Shown: positions 9,083 through 16,005 of the stretch, one piece after another
How positions within the stretch are numbered: the stretch's first letter is position 1
How the letters are laid out: every line of letters begins with the position of its first letter
DNA from: Arthrobacter sp. Soil736
Lineage (GTDB): Bacteria; Actinomycetota; Actinomycetes; Actinomycetales; Micrococcaceae
NCBI RefSeq assembly: GCF_001428005.1
Contig: NZ_LMSB01000001.1
Span: forward strand, 1,623-63,532
Reading direction: 5' to 3'
Length of the DNA stretch: 61,910 nt
Notes under the pieces: model-generated
Database searches by the model: none
Told to the model about the DNA's origin: nothing
What the model saw: the letters and a program-made list of their open reading frames with translations, nothing else
Program-made: the position numbers and the translations under genes

Positions 9083-10600
9083 TTACGCGCCGAGCAGCGC
9101 GCTGACGGGTCCGCGGGCGAAGTAGACCAGGAAGCCGGCCGTCACCACCCACATCAGCGGGTGGATCTTCTTGGCCTTGCCGGAGGCTGCCCCGATCACG
9201 GCCCAGGACACGAAGCCCACACCGATGCCGTTGGCGATCGAGTAGCTCAGCGGCATGGTGACGATGGTCAGGAAGGCCGGGAGGGCCACCGCGAACTTGC
9301 TGAACTTGATCTCGCGGATCTGGGCCATCATCATGGCGCCCACCACCACCAGGGCGGCGGCGGCAACCTCGAGCGGCACCACGCTGGTGAGCGGGGTGAG
9401 GAACATGGAGCCCAGGAACAGCGCGCCGGTGACCACCGATGCCAGTCCGGTGCGGGCGCCTTCCCCGATGCCCGCGGCGGAGTCGATGTACACGGTGTTG
9501 GAGGACCCCGACGTCGCGCCGCCGGCCACGGCCCCGATGCCTTCCACAATGAAGGCCGACTTCAGCCGCGGGAACGTGCCGTCCTTGTGCGCCAGGCCTG
9601 CGCTCTTGGCGAGCCCGGTCATGGTGCCCATGGCGTCGAAGAAGTTGGTGAACACGAGCGTGAACACCAGCATGGTCGCGGCGAGCCCGCCGATCCGGCC
9701 GAAGGCTCCGAACATGTCGAACTGGCCCACCAGGCCTAGGTCCGGCGCCGAGACCAGCTGGCCGGACAGCACAGGCGTGTTGAGGTGCCAGCCGCCGGGG
9801 TTGGCAGCACTGCCGGGGCCGATATGGAGGATCGCCTCCACCACGGCCGCGAGGACGGTGGTGGCCACGATGCCGATCAGCAGGCCGCCCTGGACTTTCC
9901 GGGCCACCAGGATTCCCATGACCAGGAGGCCCACAATGAACACCATGGTGGGGATGGACGTGATGGAGCCGTTCTCGCCGAGCTGGACGGGCGGCCCGCC
10001 GGTGGTGGCGCGGACGAAGCCCGAGTCCACGAAGCCGATGAACGCGATGAACAGGCCGATGCCCACAGTGATGGCCGCCTTCAGCTCCTTCGGGACAGCA
10101 CGGAAAATGGCGGTCCGGGCGCCGGTGACGCCGAAGAGGACGATCAGGATGCCGTTGATGACCACCAGGCCCATGGCCTCGGCCCAGGTGACTTCGTGGA
10201 TCACTGCCACGGCGAGGAACGAGTTGATGCCGAGCCCCGCTGCCAGCCCGAACGGCAGGTTGGCGATCAGCCCGAAGGCGATGGTCATGACGCCGGCGGT
10301 GAGCCCGGTGACCGCACCCACCTGGGCCGCGGACAGCCAGCCCCCGGCAACGTCGGTGGGGGCGTTGTCCGCACTGAAGCCGCCCAGGATCAGCGGGTTC
10401 AGGATGACGATGTACGCCATGGTGAAGAAGGTGACCAGCCCGCCCCGCAGCTCGCGCGCCAGGGTGGAGCCGCGCTGGGTGATCTGGAAGAAGCGGTCAA
10501 GGAAGGCGTTCGACGCCGGCGGCCGGGTGTTCGGTGCCTGCTGCCGTTGGCGCTGGGGTGCCACGCGGGGCCCCTCGGGGGTCGTGTCCAGGATTGTCAT
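9083..10600 (-). CDS. NCS2-family purine permease, AzgA type (adenine/guanine/hypoxanthine)
   Basis: About 505 residues with roughly a dozen hydrophobic segments. The N-terminal ELRGGLVTFFTMAYIVILNP and the GLAAGLGINSFLA segment are hallmarks of the AzgA branch of the NCS2 proton symporters, which import adenine, guanine or hypoxanthine. Later motifs include FTNFFDAMGTM and GATSGSSNTVYIDSAAGI. The start ATG 10600 gives the usual family length; the open frame upstream of it is an antisense shadow of guanine deaminase. It lies 14 bases after the guanine deaminase stop, so the two genes form an uptake-plus-deamination operon. It is an inner-membrane protein. Confidence 0.9.
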   Translation of the reverse strand: MTILDTTPEGPRVAPQRQRQQAPNTRPPASNAFLDRFFQITQRGSTLARELRGGLVTFFTMAYIVILNPLILGGFSADNAPTDVAGGWLSAAQVGAVTGLTAGVMTIAFGLIANLPFGLAAGLGINSFLAVAVIHEVTWAEAMGLVVINGILIVLFGVTGARTAIFRAVPKELKAAITVGIGLFIAFIGFVDSGFVRATTGGPPVQLGENGSITSIPTMVFIVGLLVMGILVARKVQGGLLIGIVATTVLAAVVEAILHIGPGSAANPGGWHLNTPVLSGQLVSAPDLGLVGQFDMFGAFGRIGGLAATMLVFTLVFTNFFDAMGTMTGLAKSAGLAHKDGTFPRLKSAFIVEGIGAVAGGATSGSSNTVYIDSAAGIGEGARTGLASVVTGALFLGSMFLTPLTSVVPLEVAAAALVVVGAMMMAQIREIKFSKFAVALPAFLTIVTMPLSYSIANGIGVGFVSWAVIGAASGKAKKIHPLMWVVTAGFLVYFARGPVSALLGA

Positions 10601-10614
10601 CTCAGCCACCGGCC

Positions 10615-11109
10615 CTAGTAATCGATCCTGGAGTCGAGCGTGTTCCAGGTGGTGAACGGTTCCAGGATGGCCGGCGCCCCGGGATCGCCCAGGTCCAGCT
10701 TGGACACGGGCATCAGGGCATCCCGGTCCACGTTGTCGAAGTACTCGTAGAAGACGGCGTCGTCGAAGCCAACGGAAGCGGCATCGTGCCGGTCGGCGGC
10801 AAAGACCACGCGGTCGATGCGGGCCCAGAGCGCCGAGGCCAGGCACATGGGGCACGGCTCGCAGCTGCTGTAGAGGGTGGCCCCGCGGAGGTCGAAGGTG
10901 CCGAGTCCGCTGCACGCGCGGCGGATGGCCGTGACCTCGGCGTGGGCGGTGGGATCGTTGTCGGCGGTGACGCGGTTGACGCCGTCGAAAGCCTGACCGT
11001 CGGCGGTGACGATCACGGCTCCGAACGGGCCGCCGCTGTTCAGGACGTTGGCAGTTGCCAACCGGATGGATCTGGCCAGGAAAGCCTCGGCCGTGACGGT
11101 GGTACTCAT
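10615..11109 (-). CDS. guaD: guanine deaminase (cytidine-deaminase fold)
   Basis: A 164-residue zinc hydrolase with the signature HAEV (zinc ligand His56, proton-shuttle Glu58) and PCPMC (zinc ligands Cys86 and Cys89). The length and the C-terminal YEYFDN segment fit the GuaD branch of bacterial nucleoside deaminases, which turn guanine into xanthine plus ammonia. That branch also contains tRNA adenosine deaminases, but the neighbours (purine permease, xanthine dehydrogenase, 8-oxoguanine deaminase) support guanine as substrate. The ATG at 11109 has AAGGGAG upstream. It is transcribed away from the 8-oxoguanine deaminase gene from a shared 400-bp control region. Confidence 0.9.
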   Translation of the reverse strand: MSTTVTAEAFLARSIRLATANVLNSGGPFGAVIVTADGQAFDGVNRVTADNDPTAHAEVTAIRRACSGLGTFDLRGATLYSSCEPCPMCLASALWARIDRVVFAADRHDAASVGFDDAVFYEYFDNVDRDALMPVSKLDLGDPGAPAILEPFTTWNTLDSRIDY

Positions 11110-11276
11110 GATGCGACTCCCTTTGCTGTGGAAGCCTGTACCCGTGCCGGGACGGAATGGACCAGTTGCGACGGTTACCAGGCTTCAGCATGTGCTTTTG
11201 AAGGTTAAGTTGCGCCTGGTAGATAGCTTCCCGGTAGCCGGGTGCCCGCCTTTGGCAAGTTCGAGATTAGCACCGG

Positions 11277-11295
11277 ATTGTGGTGTGCGCCATAG
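11277..11295. promoter_or_regulatory. 19-bp motif shared with the uricase promoter region (copy 1)
   Basis: ATTGTGGTGTGCGCCATAG. It matches the copy at 14688-14706 at 14 of 19 positions, and all five differences are transitions. Its position in a divergent purine-gene promoter suggests a binding site for a purine-responsive regulator (inference). Confidence 0.45.
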
Positions 11296-11300
11296 TTTTC

Positions 11301-11337
11301 TGGAAACTTAATTTCGCGATGTGAAATCCATGTTTCC
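11301..11337. promoter_or_regulatory. nested palindrome, candidate IclR-type operator
   Basis: GGAAAC (11302-11307) pairs with GTTTCC (11332-11337), and inside it ATTTC (11311-11315) pairs with GAAAT (11323-11327). The TGGAAA/TTTCC half-sites resemble IclR-family operators (family consensus TGGAAA...TTTCCA). The IclR gene at 20312 is a candidate binder; this is inference. Confidence 0.4.
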
Positions 11338-11510
11338 GGGCTGTCACTCGGGGCTGCTGCTCCGGGCAGTCACAATGCGCGGGCATTGACGCCCTTCCCG
11401 GGCCAGCCCTACGCTGGTGCCGATCCGGCCCCCTCAGGCGGCCGGCCACCTGGATCAGCAGACAGGCCCCTGAGCTGGAACGCATCGGCACGCTCAGACA
11501 GGAACCGCAC

Positions 11511-12884
11511 ATGGCCCAGACACTTTTCCGCCCCTCCGAACGCCGGCTCTGGATCCGGCATCCGCTCGCCGCCTACTCCGCGAACGGCCTTGACGCCTCC
11601 GGCGGCGTGGTGGTCCGCGGAGGCCGGATCACGGAGGTGCTTGGCGCCGGCGAACTGCCGTCCGCACCCTGCGACGAGACGTTCGACGCCGGCGGCCACG
11701 TTCTGCTGCCGGGCCTGATCAACAGCCACCACCACTTCTACCAGACGCTGACGCGCGCCTGGGGGCCGGTGGCCAACGCCGCGCTGTTTCCGTGGCTGCA
11801 GAACCTCTACCCGGTGTGGGCCCGGCTCACGCCGCGTGACCTCGAGCTCGCCGCCACGGTGGCGCTCGCCGAGCTCCTGCTGTCCGGCTGCACCACCGCG
11901 GCGGACCACCACTACGTGTTTCCGGCGGGCATGGAGGACGCCATAGACATCGAAGTGCGTGCGGTCCGCCGGCTGGGGATGCGGGCCACGCTGACCCGCG
12001 GTTCCATGGCACTGGGAGAGAACGACGGCGGGCTGCCGCCGCAGTCGACAGTGCAGGCGGCGGAGGTGATCCTTGCCGACAGCGAACGGCTGGTCGGCGA
12101 GTACCACGAGCGCGGCGACGGCGCCGTGATCCAGATCGGGCTGGCTCCGTGTTCGCCGTTTTCCGTGACCAAGGAGATCATGGCCGAGAGCGCCCTGATG
12201 GCCGGGCGGCTGGACGTCCGGCTGCACACGCACCTGGCCGAGACCCTGGACGAGGAGGAGTTCTGCCGCGCGATGTTCGGACTGCGGACCGTCGACTACC
12301 TCGACAGCGTGGGATGGCTGACGGACCGGACCTGGCTCGGCCACGGCATCCACTTCAGCACTGCCGAGATCGCCCGGCTGGGAGCCGCGGGCACCGCCGT
12401 CGCGCACTGCCCGACGTCGAATATGCGGCTGGCTTCCGGCACCGCGCGGGTGCTCGAACTGGAGGACGCCGGAGTTCCCGTGGGGCTGGGAGTGGACGGA
12501 TCGGCGTCGAACGATGCCTCAAACATGATCCTCGAGGCGCGGCAGGCGCTGTACCTGCAGCGGCTGCGCTACGGGGCGCAGGTCCCCGTGGAGCGGGCAC
12601 TGGGCTGGGCCACGCGCGGGTCGGCGGCGGCGCTGGGCCGTCCGGACCTCGGCCAGCTGGCCCCCGGAATGCAGGCGGACATGGCCCTGTTCAAGCTGGA
12701 CGAGCTGCGGTTCTCGGGCAGCCACGATCCCCTCGCCGCGTTGCTCCTGTGCGGGGCGGACCGCGCCGACCGGGTGATGGTGGGCGGGCAGTGGCGGGTC
12801 GTGGACGGGCAGATCCCGGGGCTGGACGTGGCCGGGCTGATCGCCGAGCACTCGGCCGCGGCGCGAAGGCTGGTTAACGGCTAG
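11511..12884 (+). CDS. 8-oxoguanine deaminase (amidohydrolase superfamily)
   Basis: A 457-residue metal-dependent hydrolase. It shows the amidohydrolase marks GLINSHHHFYQTLTRAW (metal-binding HHH), RLHTHLAETLDEEEFC, LGHGIHFSTAEIARL and GLGVDGSASNDASNM. The exact wording of these motifs, with TTAADHHYVFPAG and RFSGSHDPLAALLLCGADRADRVMVGG, follows the characterised Pseudomonas 8-oxoguanine deaminases, which convert 8-oxoguanine to urate and ammonia. It therefore feeds urate directly to uricase, bypassing xanthine dehydrogenase. The ATG at 11511 follows AGGAA. A 21-bp palindrome follows the stop. It is divergent from guanine deaminase. Confidence 0.92.
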   Translation: MAQTLFRPSERRLWIRHPLAAYSANGLDASGGVVVRGGRITEVLGAGELPSAPCDETFDAGGHVLLPGLINSHHHFYQTLTRAWGPVANAALFPWLQNLYPVWARLTPRDLELAATVALAELLLSGCTTAADHHYVFPAGMEDAIDIEVRAVRRLGMRATLTRGSMALGENDGGLPPQSTVQAAEVILADSERLVGEYHERGDGAVIQIGLAPCSPFSVTKEIMAESALMAGRLDVRLHTHLAETLDEEEFCRAMFGLRTVDYLDSVGWLTDRTWLGHGIHFSTAEIARLGAAGTAVAHCPTSNMRLASGTARVLELEDAGVPVGLGVDGSASNDASNMILEARQALYLQRLRYGAQVPVERALGWATRGSAAALGRPDLGQLAPGMQADMALFKLDELRFSGSHDPLAALLLCGADRADRVMVGGQWRVVDGQIPGLDVAGLIAEHSAAARRLVNG

Positions 12885-12897
12885 GCCCCTTTCGCCA

Positions 12898-12959
12898 TTT
12901 CGACGGTTCCCTGCGCACTAGATGTTCGCAAGCGTCTTGTGCGCAGGGAACCGTCGAAA
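12898..12959. terminator. 21-bp perfect inverted repeat after the 8-oxoguanine deaminase gene
   Basis: The arms 12898-12918 and 12939-12959 (core CGACGGTTCCCTGCGCAC) are exact complements around a 20-base loop, flanked by further GGCCCC/GGGGCC matches. It starts 14 bases after the stop. There is no U-tract; a terminator or extragenic palindrome. Confidence 0.65.
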
Positions 12960-13030
12960 CGGGGCCTCTGCCGCTTTCGGTTGCCGCGGCTGGTCTGGCT
13001 GCGGCATCCGATCGTTGCTAGCGTGGCGGA

Positions 13031-14275
13031 ATGAACCCGTCGAAGACCCCGGCCGAGATCCTCGACATTGCCGGCACCGAGGTTCGCATCTCGAGTCCGG
13101 ACAAGGTGGTGTTCCCCGAGCCCGGGCTGACGAAGCTCGACCTGGTGCGCTACTACCTCGCCGTCGCGGATGGTGCGCTGCGCGGCGCCGGCGGCCGGCC
13201 AATGGTGCTCAAGCGCTTCCCGAAGGGCATCGACGCTGAGCCGTTCTTTCAGAAGCGCGTGCCCGAAAACCACCCCGACTTCATCGACACGACGACCCTG
13301 CACTACGCGTCGGGGACGTCGGCTGCGGAGGCCGTCATCCGGGATGCTGCGGGCCTGGCGTGGGTCGTGAATCTTGGATGCCTCGACCTCAACCCGCATC
13401 CCGTGCGCGCCGAGGACCTCGAGCACCCCGACGAGCTGCGGGTCGACCTGGATCCGATGCCGGGAGTCGACTGGTCCCAGATCGTCGATGTCGCGTATGT
13501 CGCGCGGGAGGTGCTCGACGACGCAGGACTCGTGGGGTGGCCGAAGACGAGCGGGTCGCGCGGACTCCACATCCTGGTGCGCATCTCGCCGCAGTGGTCG
13601 TACCGCGACGTGCGGCTCGCCGCCGAGACCCTCGCCCGCGAGGTCGAAAACCGCGCTCCGGGCCTCGCCACCGCGCGGTGGTGGAAGGAAGAGCGCGGCG
13701 AGAGTGTGTTCGTCGACTTCAACCAGAACGCAAAGGACCGCACCGTGGCATCGGCGTACTCGATCCGGCCCCTGCCGGACGCCCGGGTCTCGACGCCGCT
13801 CGCATGGGAGGAGGTCACCTCCATCCGGCCGGAACAATTCACGGTGCCCACGGTGCTCCAGCGCTTCGCAGTCGTGGGCGACCCTCACGCCGGCATCGAT
13901 GACGCGGTCGGCACACTCGACGGGCTCCTCGCGCTGGCGGCCGAGCTCGGCCCCGCCGAGAAGCCGCCGCGCGGCGGCGACGGCTCCGGCCGCCGGCAGT
14001 CGGTGATGCCGCTCATTGAGGTGGCCCGCACCAAGACCAAGCCCGAGGCGCTCGCGGCGCTCGACGAGTGGAAGACCCGGCATGCGGACCTCGTCCCGGC
14101 CCTGCACCCCGCCGATGTGCTCGTCGACGGAATGCGCGGATCGAGTTCGCTCTGGTACAGGGTGCGGGTGAACCTGCAGCACGTCCCCGAAGCGGAGCGT
14201 CCGCCGCAGGAGGAGCTCATCGCCGACTACGACCCATGGGCCGGCAAGGAGTGGCCGGGGCGCCTGGGGTCCTGA
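13031..14275 (+). CDS. LigD-type polymerase/primase (PrimPol) domain protein
   Basis: A 414-residue standalone version of the polymerase domain found in bacterial NHEJ protein LigD. Visible are the start of the fold (PDKVVFPEPGLTKLDLVRYY), the RPMVLKRFPKG segment, the metal-binding VDLDPMPG around residue 138, the SGSRGLHILV motif near 177 and FVDFNQNAKDRTVASAYS. No ligase (KxDG) or phosphoesterase domain is present. After the polymerase core there is a tail ending in YRVRVNLQHVPEAERPPQ...DYDPW, seen in actinobacterial single-domain members. It probably fills gaps or adds ribonucleotides at DNA breaks. It has no link with purine catabolism and interrupts that region, so it may be an insertion between purine genes. 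Confidence 0.88.
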   Translation: MNPSKTPAEILDIAGTEVRISSPDKVVFPEPGLTKLDLVRYYLAVADGALRGAGGRPMVLKRFPKGIDAEPFFQKRVPENHPDFIDTTTLHYASGTSAAEAVIRDAAGLAWVVNLGCLDLNPHPVRAEDLEHPDELRVDLDPMPGVDWSQIVDVAYVAREVLDDAGLVGWPKTSGSRGLHILVRISPQWSYRDVRLAAETLAREVENRAPGLATARWWKEERGESVFVDFNQNAKDRTVASAYSIRPLPDARVSTPLAWEEVTSIRPEQFTVPTVLQRFAVVGDPHAGIDDAVGTLDGLLALAAELGPAEKPPRGGDGSGRRQSVMPLIEVARTKTKPEALAALDEWKTRHADLVPALHPADVLVDGMRGSSSLWYRVRVNLQHVPEAERPPQEELIADYDPWAGKEWPGRLGS

Positions 14276-14368
14276 CGCCGGCGGTCCTGACACCGGCGCC
14301 GCACGCCTGTCTGAGATCGCCTTCCCGACGCAGGTGCGCAGAGTCCGGCGCCCGTTGCGGCAGGAGCT

Positions 14369-14545
14369 CTACGGACGTTGCCGGCCGAACACCGGGAGCG
14401 CCCGCAGCCAGCGGGAGAGGCCGCGGGCCCGGCGATCGCAGTCGGCCGGAATGTAGAAGTCAGGGTCCGTGGCGCCGAACGGCAGGTACAGTTCCTGGCC
14501 GGGCGCCGGGAATTCCGCGACGTTGTTCTTATCCTGCGAGTCCAT
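14369..14545 (-). CDS. 58-residue small protein divergent from uricase
   Basis: An open frame of 58 codons from ATG 14545 to TAG 14369. The start is preceded by GAGGAGGAACAG, one of the best ribosome-binding sites in the window. The protein begins MDSQDKNN, is acidic with many aromatics in the middle (GQELYLPFG, DPDFYIP) and ends in a basic tail (CDRRARGLSRWLRAL). No membrane segment or signal peptide is seen and I do not recognise a family. It is transcribed away from uricase from a shared 360-bp region that holds the 19-bp motif also found at guaD. A role in purine catabolism is inferred only from that arrangement. Confidence 0.6.
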   Translation of the reverse strand: MDSQDKNNVAEFPAPGQELYLPFGATDPDFYIPADCDRRARGLSRWLRALPVFGRQRP

Positions 14546-14687
14546 CTGTTCCTCCTCGTTCCTGTGGTGTCTTGTGTTCGGATTTCATAATCCGGAAAAC
14601 ACTTTTTGTTATGTGGAAAATTCTAGGCTGGCCAACCGAGACCCGTCAAGACCCCAGGCGGCTGCCGGTCATAATCGGATTTTTCAA

Positions 14688-14706
14688 ATTGTGATGTACA
14701 CCACGG
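14688..14706. promoter_or_regulatory. 19-bp motif shared with the guaD control region (copy 2)
   Basis: ATTGTGATGTACACCACGG, overlapping the proposed -35 of the uricase promoter. Its core GTGATGTACACCAC is itself a near-perfect palindrome, as expected for a dimeric repressor or activator. See the copy at 11277-11295. Confidence 0.5.
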
Positions 14707-14778
14707 CATGGCTGCGCTACGCTGGAAGGCAATTCGTGGCGCATGTCACGTAACCTGGGAGCAGCAGGCAGGGTCGTA

Positions 14779-14815
14779 ATGAGCTGACATCAACTGATGT
14801 CGGCTCATTTTTTGT
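14779..14815 (+). terminator. intrinsic terminator inside the uricase leader (possible attenuator)
   Basis: AATGAGCTGACATCA (14779-14793) pairs with the following TGATGTCGGCTCATT, with one wobble, and is followed by TTTTT. The U-tract is on the plus strand only. No plus-strand gene ends nearby: the previous one stops at 14275 and an antisense gene lies between. The terminator sits about 90 bases before the uricase ATG and downstream of the proposed promoter, so conditional termination is plausible. Confidence 0.7.
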
Positions 14816-14864
14816 TGGGTCGACGGGACAAGAAACGCGTGGGAAACACGCGCTTAATTTCACT

Positions 14865-14882
14865 GTGGAACTTTGGTTCCAC
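14865..14882. promoter_or_regulatory. palindrome GTGGAAC-N4-GTTCCAC before uricase
   Basis: A perfect 7-bp inverted repeat, GTGGAACTTTGGTTCCAC, 22 bases before the uricase start. A one-mismatch relative (TGAAACATTGGTTCCA) lies at 18523-18538 before the NCS1 transporter gene. The site is probably bound by a regulator of the region, either the IclR or the RpiR protein encoded here. Confidence 0.55.
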
Positions 14883-14904
14883 TTACGGAAGTTGGGAACT
14901 GACC

Positions 14905-15813
14905 ATGAGCAACAACATCGTCCTCGGCAACAACCAGTACGGCAAGGCCGAAGTCCGCGTCGTCAAGATCACCCGGGACACCGAGCGCCACGAGATCGAA
15001 GACCTGAACGTCACCTCGCAGCTCCGCGGGGATTTCGCCGCGGCGCACCTCGAAGGCGACAACGCCCACGTCGTGGCCACGGATACGCAGAAGAACACCA
15101 TCTACGCCTTCGCCCGCGACGGGATCGGCTCACCCGAAGCCTTCCTGCTGCGCCTCGGCGAGCACTTCACGTCCAGCTTCGAGTGGGTCACCGGCGGCCG
15201 CTGGGAAGCCGAGTCCTACAGCTGGGACCGCATCCAGGCCCACGGCAACGCGCACGACCACTCCTTCGTGCGCAACGGCCAGGAGGTCCGCACCGCGGTC
15301 CTGGTCCGCGACGGCGCCGCCACCCACCTCATCTCGGGGCTCAAGGACCTGACCGTGCTGAAATCCACGCAGTCCGGTTTCGTTGGCTACCCCAAGGACA
15401 AATACACCACACTGCCCGAGACCACGGACCGGATCCTCGCCACCGACGTTTCCGCCCGCTGGCGCTTCAAGGCAGGAACCGACTTCAACTCGCTGGACTT
15501 CAACAAGAACTACCAGGACGTCAAGGCCCTCCTGCTCGAAGGCTTCACCGAGAAGTACTCGCACGCCCTGCAGCAGACGCTCTTCGACATGGGCACCAAG
15601 GTCCTCGAGGCGCACAGCGAAATCGAGGAGATCAGGTTCTCGATGCCCAACAAGCACCACTTCCTGGTTGACCTCTCGCCGTTCGGCCTGGACAACCCCA
15701 ACGAGGTCTTCTTCGCCGCCGACCGCCCCTACGGCCTGATCGAGGCGACCGTCCAGCGGGACGATGCCGCCCCGGCAGAGATCGCCTGGTCCGGCATCGC
15801 CGGCTTCTGCTAG
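14905..15813 (+). CDS. uox: uricase (urate oxidase)
   Basis: 302 residues, the same length as the well-known Arthrobacter globiformis enzyme. It oxidises urate to 5-hydroxyisourate with O2 and no cofactor. The T-fold motifs are visible, including the signature KDLTVLKSTQSGF near residue 150, NAHDHSF with the active-site His, and the C-terminal FSMPNKHHFLVDLSPFGLDNPNEVFFAADRPYG region split over two strands. ATG 14905 is chosen because the upstream extension covers the leader hairpin and operator. The downstream hydrolase and decarboxylase that usually accompany uricase are absent from the window. The enzyme is presumed cytosolic and tetrameric, with active sites at subunit interfaces. Confidence 0.96.
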   Translation: MSNNIVLGNNQYGKAEVRVVKITRDTERHEIEDLNVTSQLRGDFAAAHLEGDNAHVVATDTQKNTIYAFARDGIGSPEAFLLRLGEHFTSSFEWVTGGRWEAESYSWDRIQAHGNAHDHSFVRNGQEVRTAVLVRDGAATHLISGLKDLTVLKSTQSGFVGYPKDKYTTLPETTDRILATDVSARWRFKAGTDFNSLDFNKNYQDVKALLLEGFTEKYSHALQQTLFDMGTKVLEAHSEIEEIRFSMPNKHHFLVDLSPFGLDNPNEVFFAADRPYGLIEATVQRDDAAPAEIAWSGIAGFC

Positions 15814-15877
15814 GCACCGGCACCGGCGGGAGACACCCCGCGCAGCAAACCACAACTTCATAGCCAGACCGACCCGA

Positions 15878-15906
15878 GGTTTGCCGTTCCGCCGGCACGG
15901 CAAACC
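15878..15906 (+). terminator. hairpin after uricase
   Basis: GGTTTGCCGT (15878-15887) and its exact complement (15897-15906) flank a nine-base loop, 65 bases past the uricase stop. No U-tract follows. Confidence 0.45.
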
Positions 15907-15939
15907 CCGGACCCCGGCCCCGGGCCGCAAGACTCAAAT

Positions 15940-16005
15940 TTGTTAGCCAGACATTGTTAGCCAGACGAAGGCGTCTGCCATGAACCAAGAAAGTCTGCCA
16001 TGAAC
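15940..16005 (+). repeat. two pairs of direct repeats and a 7-codon mini-ORF before the urate permease
   Basis: TTGTTAGCCAGAC occurs at 15940-15952 and 15954-15966, and a shorter TAGCCAGAC lies at 15862. GTCTGCCATGAAC occurs at 15973-15985 and again at 15993-16005. The second duplication copies the permease start region, creating an upstream ATG at 15980 that reads MNQESLP and stops at TGA 16001-16003, overlapping the permease ATG as ATGA. Confidence 0.7.

Larger units (their letters stand above)
11110..11510. promoter_or_regulatory. divergent control region between guaD and the 8-oxoguanine deaminase gene
   Basis: About 400 bases without a gene. It holds two candidate regulator sites: the motif ATTGTGGTGTGCGCCATAG (11277-11295), which has a close relative before uricase at 14688, and a nested palindrome at 11301-11337 (GGAAAC ... 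ATTTC ... GAAAT ... GTTTCC). I could not fix the -10 and -35 elements with confidence. The 5' part (11110-11220) and the GC-rich 3' part (11340-11500) show nothing else recognisable. Confidence 0.6.
14546..14904. promoter_or_regulatory. divergent control region and leader upstream of uricase
   Basis: About 360 bases. In order: an AT-rich stretch serving the small gene (14580-14640), the shared 19-bp motif (14688-14706), a plausible sigma-70-like promoter for uricase (TGTACA at 14695-14700, 17 bases, TACGCT at 14718-14723), an intrinsic terminator (14779-14815), a small GCGTG/CACGC hairpin near 14837-14853, and the palindrome GTGGAACTTTGGTTCCAC (14865-14882). The uricase ATG is at 14905. Confidence 0.6.

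Noticed and set aside
10601..11191. Upstream extension of the AzgA permease frame
   Set aside because: It is Arg/His-rich, covers guanine deaminase in another frame, and the permease N-terminus fits ATG 10600.
13031..14275. Full LigD NHEJ ligase
   Set aside because: Only the polymerase/primase domain is present; ligase and phosphoesterase motifs and a Ku gene are not visible.
12881..14293. A 470-residue minus-strand frame opposite the LigD-type polymerase gene
   Set aside because: It is an antisense shadow, rich in Arg/His/Gly, typical of the complement of high-GC coding sequence. The same applies to the long antisense frames opposite 9083-10600, 16000-17481, 18598-20160, 22778-24376 and 41936-44811.
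14378..14590. Plus-strand frame of 70 residues
   Set aside because: It is antisense to the 58-residue minus-strand gene, which has the better ribosome-binding site and composition.
14689..14905. A known riboswitch class (purine, preQ1 or NMT1 xanthine type) before uricase
   Set aside because: I could not match the conserved bases of any of these classes; only an unassigned leader with a terminator is supported.
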